Part shown: piece by piece, positions 1 through 8,296 of the stretch | Position numbering within the stretch: position 1 is the first letter of the stretch | Layout: each line of letters opens with the position of its first letter | NCBI GenBank assembly: GCA_900543885.1 | Contig: UQTA01000084.1 | Coordinates: 1-14,426 of the forward strand | DNA from: an uncultured Clostridium sp. | GTDB taxonomy: Bacteria > Bacillota > Clostridia > Lachnospirales > Lachnospiraceae | Length of the DNA: 14,426 nucleotides | Direction of reading: 5' to 3' | Program-made: the position numbers and the translations under genes | The notes under the pieces: model-generated | Told to the model about the DNA's origin: nothing | The model's database searches: none | The model's input: the letters and a program-made list of their open reading frames with translations, nothing else

Positions 1-57
1 AATGCAGGTCATTGAACAGTGATAAATGGAAAGTAAAAAGTGGAGATTGCTCCCTGA

Positions 58-564
58 TGGACCCAGTCGCTGGAGGCAGAAGGGAAGGACGCAGGAGAGG
101 TAACGATCTGGCACCGGGCGGATGGCACTGCCTATAACCGCCGGTCCTATAAGGATGATTTCAATTCGCTGAAAAAAACTTACGGTCTCCCGGATGATTT
201 TCACTGGCACGATTTGCGCCATGTATACGCAACACTAATGGTCCAGTACCAGGTTAATATCAAAGAACTGGCCGTCGTGCTCGGACATTCCAGCGGAATT
301 TTCACGATGCAACACTATGTTGTTCCGAGTCAAAAAGTTTGTGAAGAGGTTCCGGAATTTGAGGAAATTTTCCTGAATGCCATGCCAGTAAAACTGGAAA
401 ATGATGAGATCGTTTTGAAGGAAACCCTGATTTTTGAGGTTCCTGGATTTGACGAATATTCGGAAAACTTGATAAAAAGTTCGACGATAGGAGCTCAAAA
501 AATCGCTTTCGGGAAAGAATTTGTTGCGGAAACGCTGGAAATACCGTATAATAATGCGGTCTGA
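58..564 (+). pseudogene. C-terminal remnant of a tyrosine recombinase (phage/ICE integrase)
   Basis: This is the catalytic end of a site-specific tyrosine recombinase, which cuts and rejoins DNA when mobile elements integrate or excise. The frame reads WHRADGTAYNRRSY, then FHWHDLRHVYATLM, LGHSS and MQHYVVP. These match the family H-x-L-R box, the LGH box and the nucleophilic tyrosine, so the second arginine, both histidine motifs and the tyrosine are present. The first ATG in frame is at 214, but the homology begins well before it. The frame is interrupted by stops at 55-57, 34-36 and 13-15, and the DNA-binding N-terminal half and first catalytic arginine are missing or scrambled. About 80 residues follow the tyrosine, a longer tail than is usual. 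It is probably a dead relic of an element. Family identity is firm; the exact element type is unknown. Confidence 0.8.
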
Positions 565-639
565 TCTGTACATTTAGAGTGGATTTATCCGTAAAATGAT
601 GGAAAATCCGAATTGTGCGTATTTCAGAAAAAACTTTTT

Positions 640-720
640 TTGTCGTAAGAGCGAAAAATATTATGTAAACTGTCCGTGAGATAAAAACACTTGACAAGAA
701 TTTGTGTTTTTGCGCTTACG
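640..720. repeat. AT-rich nested inverted repeats
   Basis: The gene-free stretch 565-812 contains a perfect 8-bp inverted repeat, AAAAACAC at 683-690 and GTGTTTTT at 704-711, separated by 13 bases. A looser pair surrounds it: CGTAAG at 644-649 and CTTACG at 715-720, each next to a run of A or T. A TTGACA (691-696) lies in the inner loop, but no good -10 follows at normal spacing. It could be an operator, a weak terminator or an old attachment region; the sequence does not decide. Confidence 0.4.
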
Positions 721-752
721 GAGAAAATCAGAGAAAAAGAACTAAAAAGAAC

Positions 753-779
753 AAAAAAACAGCGATGAACCCATCGCTG
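753..779 (-). terminator. Hairpin with the form of a minus-strand intrinsic terminator
   Basis: CAGCGATG (760-767) and CATCGCTG (772-779) form a perfect 8-bp stem with a four-base loop. Seven A residues (753-759) precede it on the plus strand, so on the minus strand the stem is followed by seven T residues, the shape of a rho-independent terminator. There is no T-run on the plus-strand side, so it is not predicted to stop plus-strand transcription. No minus-strand gene ends here in the window. Confidence 0.5.
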
Positions 780-812
780 AAAACGTGAGAAATGTAGGTA
801 AAATAAGGATTT

Positions 813-2678
813 ATGAGAAAGTTAGCGTTAAGTGATGAAATTTTATTAACCGTTCAACAACCCGCCAGATACATCGGTGGGGAAGTGAACTGTGTCATGA
901 AAGATCCGTCCCTTGTGGACATTCGGTTTGCCATGTGCTTTCCGGACGTTTATGAGATCGGTATGTCCCATTTAGGAATCCAGATCCTGTATTCTATGTT
1001 TAATTCAAGGGAAGATATTTATTGTGAACGTGTATACAGTCCATGGATGGATCTTGACCCGATCATGCGGGAGAAAAATATCCCGTTATTTACATTGGAG
1101 ACCCAGGAACCGGTAAAGAACTTTGATTTTCTGGGTATTACCCTTCAGTATGAAATGTGCTACACCAACGTACTTCAGATCTTAGATCTGGCTCAGATCC
1201 CGCTGCATGCTGCAGACCGTGGGGAGGATATGCCGATTGTCATTGGCGGTGGTCCATGTGCGTATAACCCGGAGCCTTTAGCAGATTTCTTTGATATGTT
1301 TTATATTGGAGAAGGAGAGACGGTTTACTTTGAACTGTTAGACTGCTATAAGGAAAACAAGAAAAATGGCGGCAGCAGAAGAGACTTTTTAGAAAAAGCG
1401 GCCCAGATCGAAGGAATTTATGTTCCGGCTTTTTATGATGTGGAATACAAGGAAGACGGCACATTAAAGAGCTTTACACCCAATTGCGGGGCGGCCAAAG
1501 AAAAGATCGTGAAACAGGTAGTAGCAGATATGGACAGTGTGCCGTATATTGAGAAGCCATTAGTTCCATTTATCAAGGTAACACAGGACCGTGTGGTTTT
1601 AGAGATCCAGCGCGGATGTATCCGCGGATGCCGTTTCTGCCAGGCTGGTAATGTGTATCGCCCTTTAAGAGAACACAGCCTGGAGTATTTAAAGCACTAT
1701 GCTTATTATATGCTTAAGAGCACAGGACATGAAGAAATCTCTTTAAGTTCCTTAAGCTCCAGTGATTATACCCATCTGGAAGGCCTTGTGAACTTCCTGA
1801 TCGATGAGTTTAAAGGCAAAGGGGTGAATATTTCCCTTCCGTCTCTGCGTATTGATGCATTTTCACTGGATGTTATGAGCAAGGTCCAGGATATTAAAAA
1901 GAGCAGTCTTACTTTTGCACCGGAGGCAGGTTCCCAGCGTCAGAGAGATGTTATCAATAAGGGACTGACAGAAGAAGTGATCTTAAAAGGAGCCAGTGAT
2001 GCGTTCCATGCAGGCTGGAACCGTGTAAAACTGTATTTTATGCTGGGACAGCCTACAGAGACGGTAGAAGATATGGAAGGAATCGCGCTTCTTTCTGAAA
2101 AGATCGCAGAGACCTATTATGATGAAATACCGAAAGAGCAGAGAAATGGAAAGGTTCAGGTAGTTGCCAGCTCTTCTTTCTTTGTTCCGAAGCCATTTAC
2201 TCCATTCCAGTGGGCAAGAATGTGTACAAAGGAAGAGTTTTTGGAGCGTGCCAATATTGTCCGCGGTAAGTTTAGGGAAATGAAGAACTTTAAGAGTTTA
2301 AAATACAACTGGCATGAAGCGGAACTGACTGTATTAGAGGGCGTCCTTGCAAGAGGTGACCGCCGGGTAGGCGCTGTTATTGAAGAAGCATACCGTAAAG
2401 GGGCGATCTATGATTCCTGGTCTGAATTCTTTAAAAATGAAGTCTGGATGGATGCATTTAAGACCTGCGGTGTGGATATTGACTTTTATACCACCAGAGA
2501 GCGCGGCTTAGATGAACTGTTCCCATGGGATTTCATTGATGCCGGCGTTTCCAAGGCTTTCTTAAAGAGAGAATGGCAGAATGCACTGGATGCGAAAGTA
2601 ACACCAAACTGCCGTCAGAAATGTTCTGGCTGCGGCGCTGCAAAATATGGCGGCGGTGTCTGCTTTGAAAAAAGGTAA
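813..2678 (+). CDS. TIGR03960-type B12-binding-like radical SAM protein
   Basis: A 621-residue radical SAM protein. The iron-sulfur motif CxxxCxxC is visible as CIRGCRFC, with cysteines at residues 269, 273 and 276. The N-terminal 250 residues (FPDVYEIGMSHLG, VIGGGPCAYNPEP, YIGEGE) have the pattern of the Rossmann-like B12-binding domain found before such cores, although B12 dependence is not proven for this family. The C-terminus carries a cysteine cluster (CRQKCSGCG) that could hold another metal or cluster. The family is recognised as TIGR03960; its reaction is not established to my knowledge. It is followed at 57 bases by its usual DUF2344 partner, and the two are fused in some bacteria, so they probably act together. 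Start choice: ATG at 813 with AAGGA at 805-809, rather close. No convincing promoter was found upstream. Confidence 0.92.
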   Translation: MRKLALSDEILLTVQQPARYIGGEVNCVMKDPSLVDIRFAMCFPDVYEIGMSHLGIQILYSMFNSREDIYCERVYSPWMDLDPIMREKNIPLFTLETQEPVKNFDFLGITLQYEMCYTNVLQILDLAQIPLHAADRGEDMPIVIGGGPCAYNPEPLADFFDMFYIGEGETVYFELLDCYKENKKNGGSRRDFLEKAAQIEGIYVPAFYDVEYKEDGTLKSFTPNCGAAKEKIVKQVVADMDSVPYIEKPLVPFIKVTQDRVVLEIQRGCIRGCRFCQAGNVYRPLREHSLEYLKHYAYYMLKSTGHEEISLSSLSSSDYTHLEGLVNFLIDEFKGKGVNISLPSLRIDAFSLDVMSKVQDIKKSSLTFAPEAGSQRQRDVINKGLTEEVILKGASDAFHAGWNRVKLYFMLGQPTETVEDMEGIALLSEKIAETYYDEIPKEQRNGKVQVVASSSFFVPKPFTPFQWARMCTKEEFLERANIVRGKFREMKNFKSLKYNWHEAELTVLEGVLARGDRRVGAVIEEAYRKGAIYDSWSEFFKNEVWMDAFKTCGVDIDFYTTRERGLDELFPWDFIDAGVSKAFLKREWQNALDAKVTPNCRQKCSGCGAAKYGGGVCFEKR

Positions 2679-2734
2679 AGAGTTGAATCGTGCAAATTGA
2701 TAGATTATGCAAATAAAAAGGAACAATACAGACA

Positions 2735-3481
2735 ATGATGAAAATTCGTATAAAATTTCGTAAATACGGCACCATGAAATTCATTGGACATCTGGATGTT
2801 ATGCGTTACTTCCAGAAAGCGATCCGCAGAGCTGAAGTGAATATCCGTTACAGCGAAGGCTTCAGCCCTCATCAGATCATGTCCTTTGCTGCGCCTTTAG
2901 GTGTAGGTATCACCAGCAAGGGTGAATATGTGGATATTGAGGTACTGGATACTGAAAATTCAAAAAAAATGGTGGACCGCTTAAATGCAGTGATGTCAGA
3001 AGGCTTTGAAATCCTGGAGTACAAGCTTCTTCCAGATGATGCAGCAAATGCTATGTCTATTGTGGCAGCAGCAGATTACAGTCTTACCTTCCGGCCGGGT
3101 TATGAGCCGGAAAATGAAAGTCCACAGGAGTGGTTTGAAAAGCTGGTTCAATTTTTTGATACAGACCATGTAATGATCATGAAAAAGACAAAAAAGGGAG
3201 AACGGGAAATGAACCTTAAGCCCTTTGTCTATGAATTAAAAGTTCGTAAAGAAGGAGAGATCCCTGCTCTTTTTATGAAAGTGTCTGCAGGCAGTGCTGC
3301 AAATATTAAACCGGAGCTTGTTTTGGATGCGTATTATGCTTCTTTAGAGGAAGAACGTCCCCAGTTCGCTTTTATGACTGAGAGAGAAGAAGTATATGCA
3401 GATGCAGCCACTGCAGAAGAAGCAGAGGCTGGCACACATAAATTTGTAACATTGGGCAATCTGGGACAGGATATAGAATAA
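2735..3481 (+). CDS. TIGR03936 / DUF2344 radical SAM-linked protein
   Basis: A 248-residue protein of the DUF2344 family, which occurs next to or fused to TIGR03960 radical SAM proteins. The N-terminal signature is clear: KIRIKFRKYGTMKFIGHLD, then RRAEVNIRYSEGFSPHQ and FAAPLGVGITSKGEYVDIE. No membrane segment or signal peptide is seen, so it is probably cytoplasmic. Its function is unknown; adjacency to the radical SAM gene suggests a substrate-binding or partner role, and the position before rng and rplU suggests RNA or ribosome-related work (inference). The start is the first of two consecutive ATG codons, with AAGGA at 2718-2722 upstream; 2738 is equally possible. Its stop codon overlaps the start of the next gene by one base (TAATG), a sign of translational coupling. 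Confidence 0.9.
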   Translation: MMKIRIKFRKYGTMKFIGHLDVMRYFQKAIRRAEVNIRYSEGFSPHQIMSFAAPLGVGITSKGEYVDIEVLDTENSKKMVDRLNAVMSEGFEILEYKLLPDDAANAMSIVAAADYSLTFRPGYEPENESPQEWFEKLVQFFDTDHVMIMKKTKKGEREMNLKPFVYELKVRKEGEIPALFMKVSAGSAANIKPELVLDAYYASLEEERPQFAFMTEREEVYADAATAEEAEAGTHKFVTLGNLGQDIE

Positions 3482-4680
3482 TGGATAAATTAGTCATTAC
3501 CCGTTTGCAGGGAAAAATATGTACAGCTTCCGTATCCGATAGAAAGGTAACAGGTATTATCCTGGAAGAGGAAGACCAGGCATCGATCCTTAATAACATT
3601 TATATTGGAAAAGTCCAGAAGGTAGTTGCAGGTATTAATGCAGCTTTTATTGATTTGGGCGTGACGGTTGGTTATTATAGTCTGGATGAAAATAAAGAAC
3701 ATATATTTGCCCAGCAAGGAAGAAGTGGTAAACTAAGACCAGGAGATGAGCTTTTAGTTCAGATAAGCCGGGACGCCGTAAAGACAAAGGCCCCTGTGCT
3801 TACCTCTAATTTGTCTCTGCCTGGGCGTTTTTGCGTTCTCACAGCAGGCAGAACAGGGATTGGTTTTTCGGCAAAACTTACAGACACAGCATGGAAAAAT
3901 CAGATCCGGAAAATGCTTTTGGAAAATGATTTTATAGGCTTTGGCATTATTTTAAGGACCAATGCAGGATCAGCAGGGCCGGAACAGATATTAGAAGAGT
4001 GCGAAAAGCTTAAAGCTATGTTAAAACAGCTGATAAAAGAGAGCGGCAGCCGCACCTGCTACAGCTGTCTGTATAAGACACTTCCTTCTTATATTGCAGG
4101 TATCCGGGATTCTTATGCCGGAGGACTGGAGGAGATCGTTACAGACTGTCCGGATCTATATGGGCAGTTAAAAGAATATCTGGAAACCAGCCAGGCGGAG
4201 GATGCAGGAAAATTAAAATTGTATACAGACAGATTGCTTTCACTTGGAAAGCTTTATAGTCTGGATAATGCTCTTTCCAAGGCACTTGATAAACGGGTAT
4301 GGCTGAAATCCGGAGGCTATCTGGTGATCGAGCCAACAGAAGCCATGGTAGTGATCGATGTAAATACGGGGAAATATGAAGGTAAAAAGAAGCTGGAGGA
4401 AACCGTATTAAAGATTAATTTAGAGGCGGCGGCAGAAATCGCAAGACAGCTGCGGCTGCGCAATCTTTCCGGTATTATTATGGTGGATTTTATTGATATG
4501 AACCAGGAAGAAAGTAAGATGCAGCTGATGGAAGCATTAAAAGCAGCTGTAGCGAAAGATCCGGTAAAAACAGTTGTAGTAGAAATGACCCGTTTGAATT
4601 TAGTGGAGATAACCCGCAAAAAGGTAAGACGTCCATTATACGAACAGGCGGCAGGATTATATAACAGTACAAGGGAATAG
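3481..4680 (+). CDS. rng: Ribonuclease E/G family endoribonuclease, short form
   Basis: A 399-residue RNase E/G family protein that would cut single-stranded RNA in rRNA maturation and mRNA decay. An S1-like RNA-binding region is seen near residues 35-75 (YIGKVQKVVAGINAAF). The catalytic DNase I-like region has IDVNTGKYEG with Asp293 and VDFIDMN with Asp336. Their 43-residue spacing equals that of the magnesium-binding Asp303 and Asp346 of E. coli RNase E. The protein ends soon after MTRLNLVEITRKKVRRPL, so the CPxC zinc-link that follows this motif in RNase E/G, and any C-terminal scaffold, are absent. E. coli RNase G is about 490 residues. The start overlaps the upstream stop (TAATG), with AGGA at 3468-3471. 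No frameshift is seen; the shortness may be normal in this lineage. Confidence 0.9.
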   Translation: MDKLVITRLQGKICTASVSDRKVTGIILEEEDQASILNNIYIGKVQKVVAGINAAFIDLGVTVGYYSLDENKEHIFAQQGRSGKLRPGDELLVQISRDAVKTKAPVLTSNLSLPGRFCVLTAGRTGIGFSAKLTDTAWKNQIRKMLLENDFIGFGIILRTNAGSAGPEQILEECEKLKAMLKQLIKESGSRTCYSCLYKTLPSYIAGIRDSYAGGLEEIVTDCPDLYGQLKEYLETSQAEDAGKLKLYTDRLLSLGKLYSLDNALSKALDKRVWLKSGGYLVIEPTEAMVVIDVNTGKYEGKKKLEETVLKINLEAAAEIARQLRLRNLSGIIMVDFIDMNQEESKMQLMEALKAAVAKDPVKTVVVEMTRLNLVEITRKKVRRPLYEQAAGLYNSTRE

Positions 4681-4692
4681 GGGAAAACAAAC

Positions 4693-6048
4693 ATGAAGAT
4701 CATAATCGTGGGCTGCGGCAAAGTTGGAACAACTCTGGCAGAGCAGTTAAACAGGGAAAATCATGATATCACACTGATCGATACCGATGATGAGGCATTA
4801 AAAAACATTTCTGACAATGTAGACCTGATGAGCGTAACTGGAAATGGCGCTATTTACCAGGTACAGATGGAAGCGGGTATTCAGGAGGCAGATCTGATGA
4901 TCGCCACTACAAACTCAGATGAGTTGAATATGCTCTGCTGTCTGATCGCGAAAAAAGCAGGTAACTGTCATACCATCGCACGTATCCGAAACCCTGAGTA
5001 TTCCGCAGAGATCGGTTATATCAGAGAAGAGTTAAACCTTTCTATGGCCATTAACCCGGAACTGGCAGCTGCGAGAGAAATCGCAAGACTTCTGCGTTTT
5101 CCGTCTGCTATTAAGATCGAGCCGTTTGCTAAAGGAAGGATCGAGCTGTTAAAGCTTCTCATCCCGGATCATTCCAATTTAGACCAGTTAAAGGTCATGG
5201 ATGTGGTAAATAAGTTAAAGAGCAATGTGCTGATCTGTGCTGTAGAGCGCGGGGATGACGTTGTGATCCCAGATGGTAATTTTGTGATGCAGAAAGGAGA
5301 CAAGATCTCATTTATCGCATCCCATACAGACAGTGCGGACTTCTTTAAGAAAGCCGGAATCGTAAACAACTCCGTAAAAACTGCCATGTTTGTAGGCGGC
5401 GGAAAGCTGACATATTATCTTTGCAACCAGCTGGCGGATACAAAGATCAAGATCAAGATCATTGAGCAGGATGAAGCACGGTGTAGACAGTTAAGTGAAC
5501 TGCTGCCAAATGCCATGATCATCCACGGTGACGGTTCTGACCAGCAGGTTTTATTGGAAGAAGGTATCCTTCAGACAGAGGCTTTTGCTTCTTTAACAGG
5601 CTTTGATGAAGAAAATATTATGCTTTCCCTGTATGCAGCCAGCAAATCCAATGCAAAGCTGATCACGAAGGTAAACAGGATTGCTTTTGAAAGTGTGATC
5701 AATTCCCTGGATCTTGGAAGCCTGATCCAGCCGAAAATGCTTACTGCAGACCTGATCCTTCAGTATGTAAGAGCAATGCAGAATTCTATGGGAAGCAATG
5801 TAGAAACTCTTTATAAGATCGTAGCTGACAAGGCAGAGGCGTTGGAATTCCGCGTAAAAGAAGGATCCCCTCTTCTTGGTATTCCGTTGGAAAGGCTGCA
5901 ACTGAAAAATAATCTGTTAGTAGCCTGTATCAACCGCAGCGGCTGTATTATTACCCCTCGAGGCAAAGATACGATTGAAGCTGGCGATACCGTGATCATT
6001 GTTACGACCCATACAGGCCTGAATGATCTGACCGACATATTAAAGTAA
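4693..6048 (+). CDS. trkA: Trk potassium uptake regulatory subunit TrkA (two RCK modules)
   Basis: A 451-residue cytoplasmic nucleotide-binding regulator of the TrkH potassium channel. It has two tandem RCK modules. The first begins with IIIVGCGKVG (glycines at residues 7, 9 and 12) and an acidic residue, Asp30, at the end of the second strand (TLIDTD), as expected for NAD(H) binding. The second begins at MFVGGGKLTYYL (Gly235-237), where the glycine pattern is less canonical, so its ligand preference may differ. TrkA_C-like domains lie after each (FVMQKGDKISFIASH and ITPRGKDTIEAGDTVIIV). The length is typical for the two-module form. The gene starts 12 bases after rng with AGGGGA upstream, and trkH follows after 13 bases, so the two are surely co-transcribed. 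Confidence 0.95.
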   Translation: MKIIIVGCGKVGTTLAEQLNRENHDITLIDTDDEALKNISDNVDLMSVTGNGAIYQVQMEAGIQEADLMIATTNSDELNMLCCLIAKKAGNCHTIARIRNPEYSAEIGYIREELNLSMAINPELAAAREIARLLRFPSAIKIEPFAKGRIELLKLLIPDHSNLDQLKVMDVVNKLKSNVLICAVERGDDVVIPDGNFVMQKGDKISFIASHTDSADFFKKAGIVNNSVKTAMFVGGGKLTYYLCNQLADTKIKIKIIEQDEARCRQLSELLPNAMIIHGDGSDQQVLLEEGILQTEAFASLTGFDEENIMLSLYAASKSNAKLITKVNRIAFESVINSLDLGSLIQPKMLTADLILQYVRAMQNSMGSNVETLYKIVADKAEALEFRVKEGSPLLGIPLERLQLKNNLLVACINRSGCIITPRGKDTIEAGDTVIIVTTHTGLNDLTDILK

Positions 6049-6061
6049 AGGGGTTTAGGCA

Positions 6062-7501
6062 ATGAATCATAGTATTATTATTTATATGTTAGGCTGGATC
6101 ATGAATATAGAAGCGGCGCTGATGCTGATCCCTATCCTGACAGCAGTCGTTTATAAAGAAGGAATTATCAGCTGTTACGCAGGGGTAGCAGTTGTATGTG
6201 CAGTTCTTGGTTTTTTATGTACCAGAAAAAAGCCAAAGGTAAGGATGTTTTTTGCAAGGGAAGGCTTTGTACTGGTTTCCTTAGGCTGGCTGGTTCTAAG
6301 CTTTTTTGGCTGCCTTCCTTTTGTGTTAAGCGGGGAGATACCTCATTTTATTGATGCTTTGTTTGAAATTGTGTCCGGTTTTACTACTACCGGTTCCAGT
6401 ATCCTTCCAGAGGTGGAGAAGCTGTCAAAAGCCAGCCTGATCTGGAGAAGTTTTTCCCACTGGATCGGAGGCATGGGCGTTCTTGTATTTATCCTTGCTA
6501 TTCTTCCCATTGCAGGAGACTATGATATGCACATCATGAGAGCAGAAAGTCCGGGACCTTCTGTAGGGGAACTGGTACCGAAGATCCGCATTACCGCAAA
6601 GCTGTTATATGTGATCTATTTCTTTATTACCGTTGTGACTGCAGTTTTCCTGCTGATCGGGAAAATGCCTATATTTGATACCATCTGTATGAGCCTTGGC
6701 GCAGCTGGAACAGGAGGTTTTGCCTGCCGCAACAGCGGACAGGCAGGTTATACCGTTTACCAGCAGGCAGTTTTAAGTATTGCCATGATTCTTTTTGGTA
6801 TTAACTTTAATGTTTATTATCTGCTTCTCATCCGTAAGCCCAAAGAAGCCTTCAAGTGTGAGGAGATGCGTGGTTATCTGGCGATCATCCTGGCAGCGGT
6901 AGTGCTGATCACTATTAATATCCGCTCCATGTTCCCATCTCTTTTCCTGGCAGCTCACCATGCATTATTTCAGGTTGCTTCTATTATTACAACCACTGGT
7001 TATTCTACCGTAGATTTTGATAAATGGCCGGAGTTTTCAAAATGCATTATCGTGCTGTTGATGTTTATTGGTGCCTGCGCAGGAAGTACAGGCGGCGGAA
7101 TGAAGGTTTCCCGTATTATGATCGCTTTTAAAGAAGCTAAACGGGAAATTTCTACCATGATCCACCCACGAAGTGTAAAGGTCTTAAAATATGAGGGGAA
7201 AGTGATCGGAAATGATACCCTTCGTGTTTTAAACTGCTATATTATTGTATATTTTATGCTGTTTGTGGCTTCTGTCCTTATTGTCAGTCTGGATAATTAT
7301 GATTTTACCACCAGCTTTACAGCAGTAGCCGCCAATTTTAATAATATTGGACCGGGACTTTCCGTTGTAGGTCCTGCATCTAACTTCTCTAAGATGTCCT
7401 ACCTGTCAAAAACAGTGCTTATCTTTGACATGCTGGCAGGAAGACTGGAGCTGTTCCCGGTACTTGTTCTTCTTTCTCCGGGAACCTGGAAAAGAGGATG
7501 A
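6062..7501 (+). CDS. trkH: TrkH-family potassium transporter membrane subunit
   Basis: A 479-residue integral membrane protein that passes K+ across the cytoplasmic membrane and is gated by TrkA. About ten or more hydrophobic segments are visible. The four pore loops of the Trk/Ktr/HKT superfamily can be read in order: SGFTTTGSSI, GAAGTGGFA, ITTTGYSTVDF and NFNNIGPGL. The third loop is followed by the GACAGSTGGGMK segment typical of TrkH, and the chain ends with the family-typical LELFPVLVLLSPGTWK. It therefore appears complete. The start is ATG at 6062 with AAGGGG at 6048-6053. No T-rich terminator is seen before the rplU promoter, which starts 17 bases after the stop. Confidence 0.95.
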   Translation: MNHSIIIYMLGWIMNIEAALMLIPILTAVVYKEGIISCYAGVAVVCAVLGFLCTRKKPKVRMFFAREGFVLVSLGWLVLSFFGCLPFVLSGEIPHFIDALFEIVSGFTTTGSSILPEVEKLSKASLIWRSFSHWIGGMGVLVFILAILPIAGDYDMHIMRAESPGPSVGELVPKIRITAKLLYVIYFFITVVTAVFLLIGKMPIFDTICMSLGAAGTGGFACRNSGQAGYTVYQQAVLSIAMILFGINFNVYYLLLIRKPKEAFKCEEMRGYLAIILAAVVLITINIRSMFPSLFLAAHHALFQVASIITTTGYSTVDFDKWPEFSKCIIVLLMFIGACAGSTGGGMKVSRIMIAFKEAKREISTMIHPRSVKVLKYEGKVIGNDTLRVLNCYIIVYFMLFVASVLIVSLDNYDFTTSFTAVAANFNNIGPGLSVVGPASNFSKMSYLSKTVLIFDMLAGRLELFPVLVLLSPGTWKRG

Positions 7502-7518
7502 AATAATTAAAAATATCC

Positions 7519-7547
7519 TTGACAATTGAAAAGTCGGGTGATATTAT
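7519..7547 (+). promoter_or_regulatory. Sigma-A promoter of the rplU operon
   Basis: TTGACA (7519-7524) is a perfect -35 box. After a 17-base spacer comes TATTAT (7542-7547), a good -10 box; an overlapping TATACT (7545-7550) would give a poorer 20-base spacing. Position just after trkH and before the structured leader fits the main promoter for rplU-prp-rpmA. Confidence 0.85.
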
Positions 7548-7554
7548 ACTTAAG

Positions 7555-7631
7555 TATGCCGCACAGCGAGGTAAAAGATTTCGTAAGAGACACCGAAGCT
7601 GGCGAGTAATGAACATAGGAGGTGCCTTTTT
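7555..7631 (+). ncRNA. Structured 5' leader of rplU (candidate L21 leader)
   Basis: The region between promoter and rplU can fold as an interrupted long stem: CGC (7560-7562) with GCG (7602-7604), CAGC (7564-7567) with GCTG (7598-7601), and GGT (7570-7572) with ACC (7592-7594), closing an A-rich loop. The AGGAGG site (7617-7622) lies just after it. Firmicutes rplU genes commonly carry an autoregulatory L21 leader RNA, so this is the likely identity. I matched position and fold, not a covariance model. Confidence 0.6.
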
Positions 7632-7940
7632 ATGTACGCGATTATTGCAACAGGCGGAAAGCAGTACAAGGTAGCAGAAGGCGATGTCATTAAGGTAGAA
7701 AGACTGGGCGCAGGCGCAGGCGAGACCGTAACATTTGACCAGGTGCTGGCTGTTAACAACGGCGAACTGCAGATTGGATGCCCAACCGTAGCCGGAGCAA
7801 CTGTTACAGCAACAGTTGAGAAGGAAGGCAAGGGAAAGAAAGTTATCGTTTACAAGTATAAGAGAAAAACTGGCTATCACAAAAAGAATGGTCACAGACA
7901 GCTCTTTACACAGGTTAAGATCGAAAAGATCAACGCTTAA
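7632..7940 (+). CDS. rplU: 50S ribosomal protein L21
   Basis: A 102-residue ribosomal protein of the large subunit that binds 23S rRNA. The family N-terminus is clear (MYAIIATGGKQYKVAEGD), as is the C-terminal RNA-binding block (VIVYKYKRKTGYHKKNGHRQ). Length is normal. It has a strong AGGAGG site (7617-7622) nine bases before the ATG and a dedicated promoter and leader. It is the first gene of a three-gene operon with prp and rpmA, a conserved Firmicutes arrangement in which L21 and L27 are made together. Confidence 0.98.
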   Translation: MYAIIATGGKQYKVAEGDVIKVERLGAGAGETVTFDQVLAVNNGELQIGCPTVAGATVTATVEKEGKGKKVIVYKYKRKTGYHKKNGHRQLFTQVKIEKINA

Positions 7941-7951
7941 TTGTAAATGGT

Positions 7952-8293
7952 ATGATCCAGACAACAGTATTTAAGAAATCCACAGATTCAGGCAATGATC
8001 TTTACTGCGGAATCGTGATTAAGGGACATGCAGGTTATGCTGAAGAAGGTGAAGATATTATCTGCGCAGCAGTTTCTGCATTGGCTATTAATTTTTATAA
8101 TTCAGTAGAGACATTTACGGATGACGGATTTGAAGGAACAGCAGGACAGGATGACATTCAGTTTGACTTCCGCTTCACTTCAGATATAAGCCCTGAGTCA
8201 CAGCTCCTTATGAATTCTCTTATTCTGGGACTTCAGAATATTGAGAATGATTATGGAAGATCATACATTAATATCCGGTTTAAGGAGGTGTAA
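7952..8293 (+). CDS. prp: Ribosomal-processing cysteine protease Prp (YsxB family)
   Basis: A 113-residue cysteine protease that removes the short N-terminal extension of L27. The catalytic pair is visible in GHAGYAEEGEDIICAAVSAL: His26 and Cys38, with the same 12-residue spacing as His22 and Cys34 of the S. aureus enzyme. Its substrate is the next gene, whose extension carries the cleavage motif. The ATG at 7952 is 11 bases after the rplU stop and has no recognisable Shine-Dalgarno; no other start fits in frame, so it may rely on coupling to rplU or be kept at low output. The last codons overlap the ribosome binding site of rpmA. Confidence 0.95.
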   Translation: MIQTTVFKKSTDSGNDLYCGIVIKGHAGYAEEGEDIICAAVSALAINFYNSVETFTDDGFEGTAGQDDIQFDFRFTSDISPESQLLMNSLILGLQNIENDYGRSYINIRFKEV

Positions 8294-8296
8294 GAC

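Noticed and set aside
691..719. Sigma-A promoter for the radical SAM gene at TTGACA 691-696
   Set aside because: No acceptable -10 box occurs 16-18 bases downstream, and the hexamer lies in the loop of an inverted repeat.
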